Shown here piece by piece: positions 15,109 to 23,098 of a DNA stretch of 29,888 nucleotides. Each line of letters starts with the position of its first letter. Within the stretch, counting starts at the first letter, position 1. A program made the translations under genes and the position numbers. Source of the stretch: an uncultured Bacteroides sp. (GTDB taxonomy: Bacteria; Bacteroidota; Bacteroidia; Bacteroidales; Bacteroidaceae); contig NZ_CAJUHF010000044.1 of the NCBI RefSeq assembly GCF_910585845.1, forward strand, positions 1 through 29,888. The letters run 5' to 3'. The notes beneath the pieces were generated by a model, which was not told the origin of the DNA, did no database searches, and saw only the letters and a program-made list of their open reading frames with translations.

Positions 15109-15192
15109 ATGATGTAACATGAGCAAAGAAAAATGATATAAATCTCCCCCATGATGTAATATCGGCAAAGGAATATGTTAGATAACCGAATC
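15109..15192. repeat. 42-bp direct repeat, two units
   Basis: ATGATGTAACATGAGCAAAG (from 15109) recurs as ATGATGTAATATCGGCAAAG (from 15151), exactly 42 bp later, and similarity continues past these cores. It lies just upstream of the GH43 promoter and could hold paired regulator sites. Confidence 0.75.
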
Positions 15193-15212
15193 CTGTTTTC
15201 AAAAATCTTGTG

Positions 15213-15220
15213 TATATTTG
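15213..15220 (+). promoter_or_regulatory. -7 box of the first GH43 gene
   Basis: TATATTTG, giving a leader of about 80 nt before the ATG at 15308. The -33 region is not clear. Confidence 0.6.
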
Positions 15221-15307
15221 TTGTCGGGAGATTCAGCCTCAGGCGTCCGGACCGGATGCTTCGCTGACGAATACTTCCCGCTACCGAAAACTCTAACGAA
15301 AAAAGAT

Positions 15308-16870
15308 ATGACCATGCGAAACCGTTTTTGTATTTTTCTACTGGCAGTCATTGCCTATAGTGGCGCGATTCTTGCGCAAACCCGCCGTGCCGGCAATCCG
15401 GTGATTTATGCCGATGTGCCGGACATGTCCATCGTCCGGGTGGGAGACACGTATTACATGAGCAGCACAACCATGCACATGGCCCCCGGCGTCCCCATCA
15501 TGAAGTCGAAAGACCTCGTGAACTGGCAACTGGTGAGCTACTGCTATGACGTCCTCGACGACATGGACGAACTGAACCTCACCGGTGGCAAGAGCACCTA
15601 CGGGCGAGGCTCTTGGGCAAGCTGCATCCGTTATCATAATAAGAGGTATTACGTAACCACCTTTGCCCAGACCACCGGAAAGACATACGTCTTCACCACC
15701 GACAACATAGAGAAAGGCTCCTGGACCACCACCACTTTCACCCCCGCCCATCACGACCACACAGTCTTCTTCGACGATGACGGCCGCATCTACATCATTT
15801 GGGGCGGAGGCCGGTTGCACGTAGCCGAACTGAAAGACGACCTGTCCGGCCTCAAGGAAGGCACGGAGCGGATACTCATCGAAAACGCCAGTGCCCCCTC
15901 GGGCAACAACGTCAGCCTGCCTGCCGAAGGCTCGCAGCTCTTCAAGGTGAACGGGAAGTATTATCTCTTCAACATCACCTGGCCCAAGGGCGGAATGCGC
16001 ACCGTGGTCGTCCATCGCTCCGACAGCATGGACGGACCGTGGGAAGGCAAGGTCGTCCTTCAGGACAAAGGCGTTGCCCAAGGTGGCCTGGTCGATACCC
16101 CCGACGGAAGGTGGTTTGCCTATCTATTCCGCGACAATGGTTCGGTGGGGCGCATCCCTTACTTGGTTCCTGTGAAGTGGGAAGAGGGCTGGCCCGTGCT
16201 CGGCATCGACGGCAAAGTGCCCGACACGCTGGAACTTCCTGCCGGCAAAGGCCTGATTCCGGGCATTGTCGCCTCAGACGAGTTTACCCGCAAGAAGGGG
16301 GACGCCGCCTTGCCCCTGGTCTGGCAGTGGAACCATAACCCCGACAACTCCCTCTGGTCCGTCAGCGAACGCAAGGGCCATCTCCGCCTGAAGACCGGCC
16401 GCCTGGACAATGACTTCCTGCAGGCACGCAACACCCTGACGCAACGCACCATCGGTCCCGCCTGCTCTGCGACCACTTCCCTCGACCTGTCTGCCATGAA
16501 AGAGGGAGACTTCGCAGGACTTGCCCTCTTGCAGAAGAAGTACGGGCTGGTAGGCGTGAAGGCAGAAGGCGGCGTGAAGAAACTGGTCATGGTCAGCGCA
16601 CAGACCGACAAGCCGGAGGAGGTGGAAAGCCTGCCGCTGAACCAAAATACCGTATTCCTGAAAGCGACTTGCAACTTCGTGGAACGGGCGGACGAAGCGG
16701 ACTTCTACTATAGCCTGGATGGCAAGAAGTGGGTGAAGATAGGCAGCCGGCTCAAGATGGCCTATACCATTCCGCACTTCATGGGATATCGCTTCGGCCT
16801 CTTCAACTATGCAACGCAGACGGCAGGCGGTTATGTGGACTTCGACTATTTCCGTATCGCTGGAGAGTGA
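15308..16870 (+). CDS. Secreted family 43 glycoside hydrolase (first)
   Basis: Likely beta-xylosidase or alpha-L-arabinofuranosidase acting on xylan or arabinan oligosaccharides. The 520-residue protein has a signal peptide (about residues 1-23, ending ILAQ). Then comes a five-bladed propeller starting NPVIYADVPDMSIVRVGDTYY: D39 is the expected general base, in PDM where the family usually has PDP. HHDHTVFFDDDGR supplies the pKa-modulating Asp (D150) and LPAEGSQLFKVNGKYYL the general acid (E207). From about residue 330 a beta-sandwich domain typical of GH43 xylosidase-like enzymes follows (DEFTRKKG, LDNDFLQARNTLTQRT, YVDFDYFRIAGE). The start at 15308 is chosen because the signal peptide begins there. 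It forms a pair with the next gene, 106 bp downstream. Confidence 0.9.
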   Translation: MTMRNRFCIFLLAVIAYSGAILAQTRRAGNPVIYADVPDMSIVRVGDTYYMSSTTMHMAPGVPIMKSKDLVNWQLVSYCYDVLDDMDELNLTGGKSTYGRGSWASCIRYHNKRYYVTTFAQTTGKTYVFTTDNIEKGSWTTTTFTPAHHDHTVFFDDDGRIYIIWGGGRLHVAELKDDLSGLKEGTERILIENASAPSGNNVSLPAEGSQLFKVNGKYYLFNITWPKGGMRTVVVHRSDSMDGPWEGKVVLQDKGVAQGGLVDTPDGRWFAYLFRDNGSVGRIPYLVPVKWEEGWPVLGIDGKVPDTLELPAGKGLIPGIVASDEFTRKKGDAALPLVWQWNHNPDNSLWSVSERKGHLRLKTGRLDNDFLQARNTLTQRTIGPACSATTSLDLSAMKEGDFAGLALLQKKYGLVGVKAEGGVKKLVMVSAQTDKPEEVESLPLNQNTVFLKATCNFVERADEADFYYSLDGKKWVKIGSRLKMAYTIPHFMGYRFGLFNYATQTAGGYVDFDYFRIAGE

Positions 16871-16874
16871 GCCT

Positions 16875-16944
16875 TTGTCTCCTCGTCTCCTCGTCTCCTC
16901 GTCACCTTGTTTCCTGCGAAACTTGAACTTGCGAAAGTTGAGCA
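16875..16944. repeat. 8-bp array followed by a 15-bp repeat between the GH43 genes
   Basis: Five 8-bp units: TTGTCTCC, TCGTCTCC, TCGTCTCC, TCGTCACC and TTGTTTCC (16875-16914), then TGCGAAACTTGAACT and TGCGAAAGTTGAGCA (16915-16944). It fills much of the gap. The near-perfect short units make it a candidate for slippage between strains. Confidence 0.9.
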
Positions 16945-16976
16945 AACAATTATAAATCAGTAATCCGTATTTAGCA

Positions 16977-18728
16977 ATGAAAAAAGAAAAAGTAATATTC
17001 TCGACAGGCAGACAGGTCATCCTGTTCTTCCTCTGTATGGCAATGTTCTCTACAGGAGGATTTGCCCAACATGGCAAAAGTAAGAAAGTAAAGAACGCCC
17101 CCGTCTTCTCGCAAGTGGTCTATCAGGGAGACGACAAAGTCTACAATGAGCATCCGCTGAAGGCTGGTGAGTTCTACAACCCCATCTTGCAGGGCTGCTA
17201 TCCCGACCCGGCCATCACCCGCAAGGGCGACGACTATTTCCTGGTCTGCTCCTCCTTTGCCATGTTCCCCGGTGTCCCCATCTTCCATTCCAAAGACTTG
17301 GTGAACTGGACGCAGATAGGCCATGTGCTTGACCGCACCTCACAGCTGAAAGTGCACGACACGGGCATCAGCGCCGGTGTGTATGCCCCCGCCATCAAGT
17401 ACAATCCCAATAACGATACGTTCTACATGATTACAACCCAGTTTGCCGGAGACTTCGGGAATATCATCGTGAAGACCAAAGACCCCTTCAAGGGCTGGAG
17501 CGATCTGGTGAAGCTGAACTTTGAAGGAATAGACCCTTCCATCTTCTTCGATGATGACGGAAAGGCATACGTGGTTCATAACGACGCCCCTAACCGAGGC
17601 GAAGCGCTCTATGAAGGGCATCGTGTCATCAAGATATGGGAGTATGATGTAGAGAACGACCAAGTGATAGCCGGAACAGACCGCATCATCGTGAACGGCG
17701 GAGTGGACTTGGCAAAGAAGCCTATCTGGATAGAAGCGCCACATCTTTATAAGAAAGACGGACGCTACTACCTGATGTGTGCCGAAGGCGGCACGGGTGG
17801 CTGGCACAGCGAGGTAATCTTTGTCAGCGATACCCCCAAGGGACCCTATAAGCCTGCTCCGAGCAATCCCATCCTGAGCCAGCGGTATCTGAATCCCGAC
17901 CGTGCGAACAAAGTGGACTGGGCAGGCCATGCTGACCTGGTAGAGACGCCCGACGGCAAGTATTATGGTGTATTCCTGGCGATACGTCCGAACGAGAAGG
18001 GAAGAGTGAACATGGGGCGTGAGACGTTCATTCTGCCAGTGGACTGGTCAGGTGAGTTCCCTGTCTTCGAGAACGGACTTATCCCGATGGAACCTAAACT
18101 GAACATGCCCGAAGGCGTGGAGAACAAGACGGGCAAAGAGGGTTACTTCCCTAACGGCAACTTCACGTTCACTGAGAACTTCACGTCTCCACAGTTGGAT
18201 TATCGCTGGATTGGCTTGCGGGGTCCCCGCGAGGAGTTTGCCTCCGTGCTGAAGGAGGGTGGTTTGCAAATCACTCCCTTCCCCGTGACCATCAAGGAGG
18301 TGAAACCCACTTCAACCCTCTTCCACAGACAGCAGCACAACAACTTCTCCTTTACTGCAACACTGAAATACGCTCCGAAATCGGAAAAGGACTTGGCAGG
18401 CATTACCTGCGCACAGAGCGAAAGGTTCAACTATGTGTTTGGTGTGACCAAAAAGGATAAAGACTTCTATCTGGTACTGGAGAGGACAGAAAGAGGTACT
18501 TCGAGAGTGCTTGCCAGCACCAAGGTGGAGTTGAAAGAACCGATTCGCCTGCAAGTGAAGGGAACAGGCGATGACTATGAATTCAGTTACTCTACCGGTG
18601 GCGACCGCTTTGTACGCTTGGGCGGCATCGTGTCTGGTGATATTCTCTCAACCAATGTAGCCGGAGGATTTACAGGTTGCCTGCTCGGTCTGTATGCTAC
18701 TTCGGCCAATGATATCCTTGTGGAATAA
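16977..18728 (+). CDS. Secreted family 43 glycoside hydrolase (second)
   Basis: A 583-residue secreted enzyme related in plan to the previous gene. A signal peptide (about 1-30, GGFAQ) is followed by a GH43 propeller with the complete family motifs: YNPILQGCYPDPAITRKGDDYF with the general base D77, FEGIDPSIFFDDDGK with D186, and WIEAPHLYKKDGRYYLM with the general acid E253. The later part (from about 395, NGNFTFTENFTSPQLDYRWIGL) is a beta-sandwich accessory domain like that of xylan beta-1,4-xylosidases. Probable substrates are xylo- or arabinoxylo-oligosaccharides, by inference. No SusC/SusD pair is in this window, so it is not a complete polysaccharide utilization locus. Its stop is only 17 bp from that of the convergent aminotransferase gene. 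Confidence 0.92.
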   Translation: MKKEKVIFSTGRQVILFFLCMAMFSTGGFAQHGKSKKVKNAPVFSQVVYQGDDKVYNEHPLKAGEFYNPILQGCYPDPAITRKGDDYFLVCSSFAMFPGVPIFHSKDLVNWTQIGHVLDRTSQLKVHDTGISAGVYAPAIKYNPNNDTFYMITTQFAGDFGNIIVKTKDPFKGWSDLVKLNFEGIDPSIFFDDDGKAYVVHNDAPNRGEALYEGHRVIKIWEYDVENDQVIAGTDRIIVNGGVDLAKKPIWIEAPHLYKKDGRYYLMCAEGGTGGWHSEVIFVSDTPKGPYKPAPSNPILSQRYLNPDRANKVDWAGHADLVETPDGKYYGVFLAIRPNEKGRVNMGRETFILPVDWSGEFPVFENGLIPMEPKLNMPEGVENKTGKEGYFPNGNFTFTENFTSPQLDYRWIGLRGPREEFASVLKEGGLQITPFPVTIKEVKPTSTLFHRQQHNNFSFTATLKYAPKSEKDLAGITCAQSERFNYVFGVTKKDKDFYLVLERTERGTSRVLASTKVELKEPIRLQVKGTGDDYEFSYSTGGDRFVRLGGIVSGDILSTNVAGGFTGCLLGLYATSANDILVE

Positions 18729-18745
18729 TCTGCAGTAAAAAGCGG

Positions 18746-19957
18746 TTATGGTATAAAGGAATTTATGCAATCGATAATCCTTCCGATCTCTCTGTCCGTC
18801 AGCAGGGGGGAGATGGGAAGGCTTAACTCCTCGTTATGGATGCGTTCCGTAATGGGGAGTTTCTGCATTCCATACGCCTGTCGTAGCGCCGCCTGTCGAT
18901 GAGGCGGGACGGGATAGTGGATTTGTGTCTGGATGTGATGCGCGGCCAGATGCTGCTGTAGCTTGTCCCTGTGGGGAGAGAAGACGGGGAAGATGTGGAA
19001 AACGTTGTCTGCACCGATGCCCTGGGGGGCGATGTTGTTCCGTAGGTGCAGTCGTCCCCAGTGGATATGTTCGTGGTATAGGCGGGCTATTTCGCGGCGG
19101 CGGGCATTGTCCTTGTCCAGGCGGGGAAGTTTTACGGAGAGGGCGGCTGCTTGCAGTTCATCCAGGCGGCTGTTGATGCCTGGGTACTGGTGGATGTATT
19201 TGGTTGTGGAACCGTAGTTGGCAATGGCACGGATGAGAGTGGCAAGGTGGGCGTCGTTTGTTGTGACGGCTCCCCCGTCTCCCAGTGCGCCTAAGTTCTT
19301 GGCGGGGTAGAAGCTGAAGGCAGCGGCATCACCCAGGTTGCCGGCACGCAAAGGCTGTTCTTCGCCTCTTCGAAGGCTTTCACTGGAAATGATGCAGCCT
19401 CTTCGGAAGTCTTCGCAGGGAATGCTACCGTGTGCTTGGGATGCTTTAAGGCAGATAGCTCCATGTGCTTGTGCGGCATCTTCTATGATTTTCAGTCCGT
19501 AGCGGGTGGCGAGGTCGTGTATTCCCTGCATGTCTGCCAGGCGGCCGTACAGGTGGACGGGCAGGATGGCACGTGTGCGCGGGGTAATCAGGGTTTCGGC
19601 ATAGGCGGTGTCGATGTTGCATGTTGCAGGAGAAGGCTCGCAGAGCACGGGTTTCAGACCGGCGCGCAGGATGGCGAGCAGGGTGGCGATGTAGGTGTTG
19701 GCGGGGACAATCACTTCGTCTCCGGCAGACATCGTTCCTGCTTCGCGGTAAGCGAGGAAGATGAGGGTGAGGGCATCCAGTCCGTTTCCGGTACCGATGC
19801 AGTGGACGGTTCCGCAGTAACGGGCGAAGTCTTGCTCGAAGCGGGCTGTGGCTTCACCGTAGAGGTACCATCCGCTGCGGGAGACGCGCGCGAGGGCGTC
19901 GGAGAGGGCCGGTTCGAAAGAGGCGTTGAGCTGTTGCAGGTCCAAGTACTTTATCAT
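18746..19957 (-). CDS. DegT/DnrJ/EryC1/StrS family PLP aminotransferase with internal repeat
   Basis: Cytoplasmic PLP enzyme that aminates keto-sugar nucleotides for surface glycans. The 403-residue protein shows the family features: TGNGLDALTLIF (55-67), VIVPANTYIATLLAIL (82-97), HLYGRLADM (135-143), IIEDAAQAHGA (157-167) with D160 facing the pyridine nitrogen, FSFYPAKNLGALGDGGA with the Schiff-base lysine K220, and the C-terminal HYPVPPHRQ. Between AQAHGA and LGDAAAFSFYP relatives have about a dozen residues. Here there are about 40, made of an 11-residue repeat coded by 33-bp units (19331-19495). The catalytic residues are intact and the frame is open, so the protein may well be active. 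It lies 21 bp after the GNAT-like gene and is probably cotranscribed. Confidence 0.9.
   Translation of the reverse strand: MIKYLDLQQLNASFEPALSDALARVSRSGWYLYGEATARFEQDFARYCGTVHCIGTGNGLDALTLIFLAYREAGTMSAGDEVIVPANTYIATLLAILRAGLKPVLCEPSPATCNIDTAYAETLITPRTRAILPVHLYGRLADMQGIHDLATRYGLKIIEDAAQAHGAICLKASQAHGSIPCEDFRRGCIISSESLRRGEEQPLRAGNLGDAAAFSFYPAKNLGALGDGGAVTTNDAHLATLIRAIANYGSTTKYIHQYPGINSRLDELQAAALSVKLPRLDKDNARRREIARLYHEHIHWGRLHLRNNIAPQGIGADNVFHIFPVFSPHRDKLQQHLAAHHIQTQIHYPVPPHRQAALRQAYGMQKLPITERIHNEELSLPISPLLTDREIGRIIDCINSFIP
19364..19495 (-). repeat. 33-bp in-frame repeat inside the aminotransferase gene
   Basis: Plus-strand units start GCCTCTTCG at 19364 and 19397, GTGTGCTTG at 19430 and ATGTGCTTG at 19463, each 33 bp apart. 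They code 11-residue units LKIIEDAAQAH, GAICLKASQAH, GSIPCEDFRRG and CIISSESLRRG, so the conserved AQAH motif has been copied as SQAH. The first and second units, and the third and fourth, are the closest pairs. Two of the units lie in what should be the short loop before the PLP lysine. Confidence 0.88.
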
Positions 19958-19978
19958 GGGTTCGGTTGGTGGATGAGG

Positions 19979-20944
19979 TTAGAGTTTTAGTTCATAGATG
20001 TCGTATAGGATTGCCCTTGCGCCGAAACCTTCTTTCTGGAAGAGCAGTCCTTCGTTCAGTATCTGTCCGCCCTGTTCGGTGGATATGCCGAAGTCGAAGT
20101 AGCGTTTGTGGGCATAACGCTCGCATATCAGTTGCTGGAACAGTAAGTCGAGTGCGCCTTGTTTCTTTCCGAGTGGAGAGGCGGCGATGTATTGCACGTG
20201 GGCCACTTGTTCCGTCTCGTAGACGACGCATCCGCCCAAGGTCTCTTTACCATTACATACGCGGAAGAGGGCGATCTGTTGGGGGAAGTTCCGGTGGAGC
20301 CGGCAGATCTCTTCCAGGGTGTGTACGGGGGAGGTGTGATACCGTTCGTGCAGGTTTGCTTCCAGTATCTCCCAGAAAGAGGCAAAGTCTTCGTCTTCGG
20401 TGATGGTCAGGGCATGTGCCAGGGCCTTTTTCTGCTGGCGTCGGCGGAGCGTGCGGAAGGGTAGCCGGTCGGCAGGGGCGATGGTTGATGAGAGGCTACG
20501 GGCGGTAAGTGTGGCTCCCATACGGGTGAGGACATACAGGTCTTCTTCCGCTGGATAGCGATGATAGATGTGGGGTATGGCGCGATAGATGAATGATTTC
20601 AGATGGTATTCTTCTTGCAGGTATCCGAGTACGGCGTGGAACGCATCCCTCACCTGCTGCAAGGTTATGGAGGGAGACATGACCATTCCGGCGTAAGTCA
20701 GCCCCTGATGGGAATAGAAACAGCTGTCGGAGATATTGCCCGGCAATACGGCTATTAGTCTTTTATTGCAATAGATGAGCAGGGAGCAATCCTCGAAACG
20801 GTCGGCATGATAATCCATGTACTCACGCAGCAATAGAAATGTCCCGTTCTTGGAGTGGCAGACAAAGCGGTTCCAGCGCTCTTTGTCCTCTGCCGAATAG
20901 CGGACTATGTTCCATTTGGGGATGGTTGTTCTACTAATTCCCAT
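19979..20944 (-). CDS. GNAT / FemAB-like acyltransferase
   Basis: A 321-residue protein with the two-GNAT-fold plan of FemAB-related acyltransferases: an N-terminal WNIVRYSAEDKERWNRFVCHSKNGTFLLLREYM, a central basic segment LRRRQQKKALAHAL, and the C-terminal acetyltransferase core LGGCVVYETEQVAHVQYIAASPLGKKQGALDLLFQQLI (about 230-268), where GKKQGA resembles the acyl-CoA-binding loop. No signal peptide. With the downstream aminotransferase it forms a pair that would first make and then acylate an amino sugar for a surface polysaccharide; this pairing is an inference from context. It is transcribed from a box at 21172-21179, so its leader of about 220 nt contains the 11/22-bp arrays. Confidence 0.82.
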   Translation of the reverse strand: MGISRTTIPKWNIVRYSAEDKERWNRFVCHSKNGTFLLLREYMDYHADRFEDCSLLIYCNKRLIAVLPGNISDSCFYSHQGLTYAGMVMSPSITLQQVRDAFHAVLGYLQEEYHLKSFIYRAIPHIYHRYPAEEDLYVLTRMGATLTARSLSSTIAPADRLPFRTLRRRQQKKALAHALTITEDEDFASFWEILEANLHERYHTSPVHTLEEICRLHRNFPQQIALFRVCNGKETLGGCVVYETEQVAHVQYIAASPLGKKQGALDLLFQQLICERYAHKRYFDFGISTEQGGQILNEGLLFQKEGFGARAILYDIYELKL

Positions 20945-20975
20945 GTCTTTATTTGTAGGATAGCGTTAAAGCTTC

Positions 20976-21001
20976 TCTGATATTAATCTGATATTAATCT
21001 G
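20976..21001. repeat. 11-bp tandem repeat H
   Basis: TCTGATATTAA at 20976 and 20987, then TCTG at 20998: two and a third perfect 11-bp units. It lies in the leader of the GNAT-like gene, 32 bp before its start codon. Confidence 0.9.
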
Positions 21002-21031
21002 TTTTTTCGTTTCTTTTCTCCTGCCTTTCTT

Positions 21032-21097
21032 CCGCCTTCTGTGCTGTCTTGCTCCGCCTTCTGCGGTGTTTTGCTCCGGTGGCCATACGGGCATTCC
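21032..21097. repeat. 22-bp tandem repeat I
   Basis: CCGCCTTCTGTGCTGTCTTG (21032) and CCGCCTTCTGCGGTGTTTTG (21054) are 22 bp apart. A third unit at 21076 keeps only CCGG. A degenerate unit with CTGCCTTTCTT may precede. Confidence 0.85.
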
Positions 21098-21113
21098 TGT
21101 TTTCGTACATATA

Positions 21114-21179
21114 GGCATGTCCCGATGCTTCTGCCGGGTACGGATGATGCCTTTGATGGGTACGGATAGTGCAAATATA
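21114..21179. repeat. 22-bp tandem repeat J, carrying the GNAT promoter
   Basis: GGGTACGGATGATGCCTTTG (21136) and GGGTACGGATAGTGCAAATA (21158) are 22 bp apart; a preceding unit at 21114 shares GATGC and TTCTG in register. The last unit ends with the -7 box of the GNAT-like gene on the minus strand. Confidence 0.85.
21172..21179 (-). promoter_or_regulatory. -7 box of the GNAT/aminotransferase operon
   Basis: The complement reads TATATTTG, a perfect TAnnTTTG, about 230 bp before the ATG of the GNAT-like gene. The leader therefore crosses repeats J, I and H. Confidence 0.6.
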
Positions 21180-21283
21180 GACATATATGATTAAAAATTA
21201 TTGGTTTTCTCTTCTTATAGTCCGAAAAAAAGAAAAAAGTACCTTTTTTCTTCCCTTTACGATGGGATGAAAATAGTATTATG

Positions 21284-21291
21284 TATATTTG
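21284..21291 (+). promoter_or_regulatory. -7 box of the 5'-nucleotidase operon
   Basis: TATATTTG, 26 bp before the ATG at 21317, giving a short leader of about 20 nt. Together with the box at 21172-21179 it makes a divergent promoter pair about 105 bp apart. Confidence 0.65.
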
Positions 21292-21316
21292 TAGCCATCT
21301 AAAAAAACTGAACAAA

Positions 21317-22090
21317 ATGAAAAGAATGACCTTGAAAATTATTTCTTGTGCGCTCTTGCTGATTGTACTGTCACTGAGTTCCTGTGAATCTGCATATAAA
21401 GTGGTACAAGCGAAAGGCACGATGGTAGCCATTGATTCTACATGGGACGCGAAGCCAGATGCCGAGGCTGTGACGTTGCTGGCCGGGTATAAGGCAAAAG
21501 TTGACAGTGTCATGTATCGTGTGGTAGGTACGGCGGAAATGAGCATGGACAAGGGAGCACCCGAAAGCCTGCTTTCCAATCTGGTGGCCGACGTGCTGCG
21601 TAATGCTGCCGGACAGGTGCTGGGTAAGCCTGCCGACATGGGATTGGTGAATATGGGTGGACTGCGCAATGTGTTGACCGAAGGTCCCATTACCTGCGAG
21701 AACATTTATGAGATATTGCCTTTTGAAAACTCCCTTTGCGTGCTGACCATGAAAGGTGTCTATCTGAAAGAACTGTTTAATAATATTGCGGTGCGTCATG
21801 GTGAAGGGGTCAGCGGAGTACAACTCGTGATAACAAAAGACGGAAGACTGTTCCAAGGCACGGTCGGCAGTCGCCCGGTAGAGGATGAACAGCTCTATAC
21901 CATTGCCACCATAGACTACCTGGCCGATGGAAACGACGGTATGTTGGCTTTACCCCAGGCGGAGAAGCGGGAGTGTCCCGAAGGAGCCACCTTGCGCGGC
22001 CTGTTCATGGACTACGTGGAACGTCAGACTGCAGCAGGAAAGAAGATAACCTCCCGTATGGAGGGCAGAGTGATCGTGAAGGACGAGTGA
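21317..22090 (+). CDS. Lipoprotein with 5'-nucleotidase C-terminal domain
   Basis: The 257-residue protein corresponds to the substrate-binding C-terminal domain of UshA-type 5'-nucleotidases, here as a separate lipoprotein. A lipobox LSSC at about 20-23 marks C23 for lipidation, so it should sit on a membrane facing the periplasm or the surface. The domain is seen in ESLLSNLVADVLRNAAG, ADMGLVNMGGLRNVL (family motif with the binding Asn and Arg), EILPFENSLCVLTMKG, YTIATIDYLADGNDGM. No metallophosphatase part is present; that is coded by the next gene, so together they equal one split enzyme. The ATG at 21317 is chosen because the signal peptide and the promoter box fit it. Confidence 0.9.
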   Translation: MKRMTLKIISCALLLIVLSLSSCESAYKVVQAKGTMVAIDSTWDAKPDAEAVTLLAGYKAKVDSVMYRVVGTAEMSMDKGAPESLLSNLVADVLRNAAGQVLGKPADMGLVNMGGLRNVLTEGPITCENIYEILPFENSLCVLTMKGVYLKELFNNIAVRHGEGVSGVQLVITKDGRLFQGTVGSRPVEDEQLYTIATIDYLADGNDGMLALPQAEKRECPEGATLRGLFMDYVERQTAAGKKITSRMEGRVIVKDE

Positions 22091-22149
22091 TCACCCGCTT
22101 TTTTTTAAAACCATTAAACCAGAAATCATAACGCTTATATTTATCATTC

Positions 22150-23076
22150 ATGAAACGATATATTCTTATCTTATTGACAATCGGCTGTCTCCTTCCGGTT
22201 TCAGCACAGCAATCCAATGGAGCTATTCATCAGGAACCTCTTTGTCTGCTGACTCCCGATTCGGACCAAGGCACCAAGCAGCTGGTGATATTGCAGACAA
22301 GCGATACGCATAGCCGCATCGAACCTATTGCCGCCCGTGCAGCCGACCGCAATGCTGGCATGGGAGGGACGGTTCGCCGTTCTACTTTCATAAAGGAAGC
22401 GCGTGAGGCGAATCCCGACCTGTTGCTATTCGACTGTGGGGACATCTCTCAGGGAACGCCTTATTATAACATGTTTCAAGGTGAGGTGGAAATCAAGATG
22501 ATGAACCTCATGGGCTACGATGCCATGACGATTGGCAACCATGAATTTGATTTCGGCTTGGAGAACATGGCACGCCTGTTCCGCATGGCACGCTTCCCCG
22601 TCGTATGTGCCAATTACGATGTGACGGGCACCGTGCTCGAAGGCCTGGTAAAACCCTACGTCATCCTCGAACGCGCCGGACTGACCATTGGTGTCTTCGG
22701 CCTCGCCCCAAAGATGGAAGGGCTGGTGCAAGCCGATAAGTGTGAAGGGGTGGTCTATAACGACCCTATCGAAGCGGCCCGGAAAACCGTGGACATCCTG
22801 AAGAACCAAGAAAAATGTGATGTCGTTATCTGCCTGTCCCATCTTGGCTATCAGCTGGAGAACGCTCCTTGCGATGTGGAGTTGGCACAGAAAACGAATC
22901 ATATTGATGCCATTCTGGGCGGACACACTCATACCTTCATGAAAGAGCCGGTCATCTATCTGAACAAGGACGGTGAAAATGTGCCTGTGCTGCACTCTGG
23001 AAAAAGCGGTATTTATGTTGGTATGCTGAAACTGACGTTAACCCAAGATAAAACCTCTAAATCTTCATCCAAGTAA
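22150..23076 (+). CDS. Secreted metallophosphoesterase (5'-nucleotidase N-terminal domain)
   Basis: The catalytic half of a UshA-type nucleotidase, 308 residues. After a signal peptide (MKRYILILLTIGCLLPVSAQ) it carries the whole two-metal set: QTSDTHSR (D52, H54), LFDCGDISQGTPY (D95 to D98), IGNHEFDFG (N130, H131), CLSHLGY and GGHTHTF. It should hydrolyse nucleotides or related phosphoesters outside the cytoplasm. It follows the C-domain lipoprotein by 59 bp, in reverse order to the fused enzyme, and ends 22 bp before the next gene, so these are probably one operon. Supply of phosphate and nucleosides is the expected role. Confidence 0.93.
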   Translation: MKRYILILLTIGCLLPVSAQQSNGAIHQEPLCLLTPDSDQGTKQLVILQTSDTHSRIEPIAARAADRNAGMGGTVRRSTFIKEAREANPDLLLFDCGDISQGTPYYNMFQGEVEIKMMNLMGYDAMTIGNHEFDFGLENMARLFRMARFPVVCANYDVTGTVLEGLVKPYVILERAGLTIGVFGLAPKMEGLVQADKCEGVVYNDPIEAARKTVDILKNQEKCDVVICLSHLGYQLENAPCDVELAQKTNHIDAILGGHTHTFMKEPVIYLNKDGENVPVLHSGKSGIYVGMLKLTLTQDKTSKSSSK

Positions 23077-23098
23077 CCTCATTCAAGTAACGACATAA

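Larger units (their letters stand above)
14907..15307. other. 401-bp gap with weak 21-bp and 42-bp repeats
   Basis: No gene is seen. CTTCGTCGGACGG (15038) and CTTTCGCACGGAC (near 15058) suggest a weak 21-bp period in the middle. A clearer 42-bp repeat lies at 15109-15192, followed by the promoter of the first GH43 gene at 15213-15220 and its leader. Confidence 0.5.

Noticed and set aside
18729..18745. Terminator between the convergent GH43 and aminotransferase genes
   Set aside because: The gap is only 17 bp and shows no stem followed by T-run.
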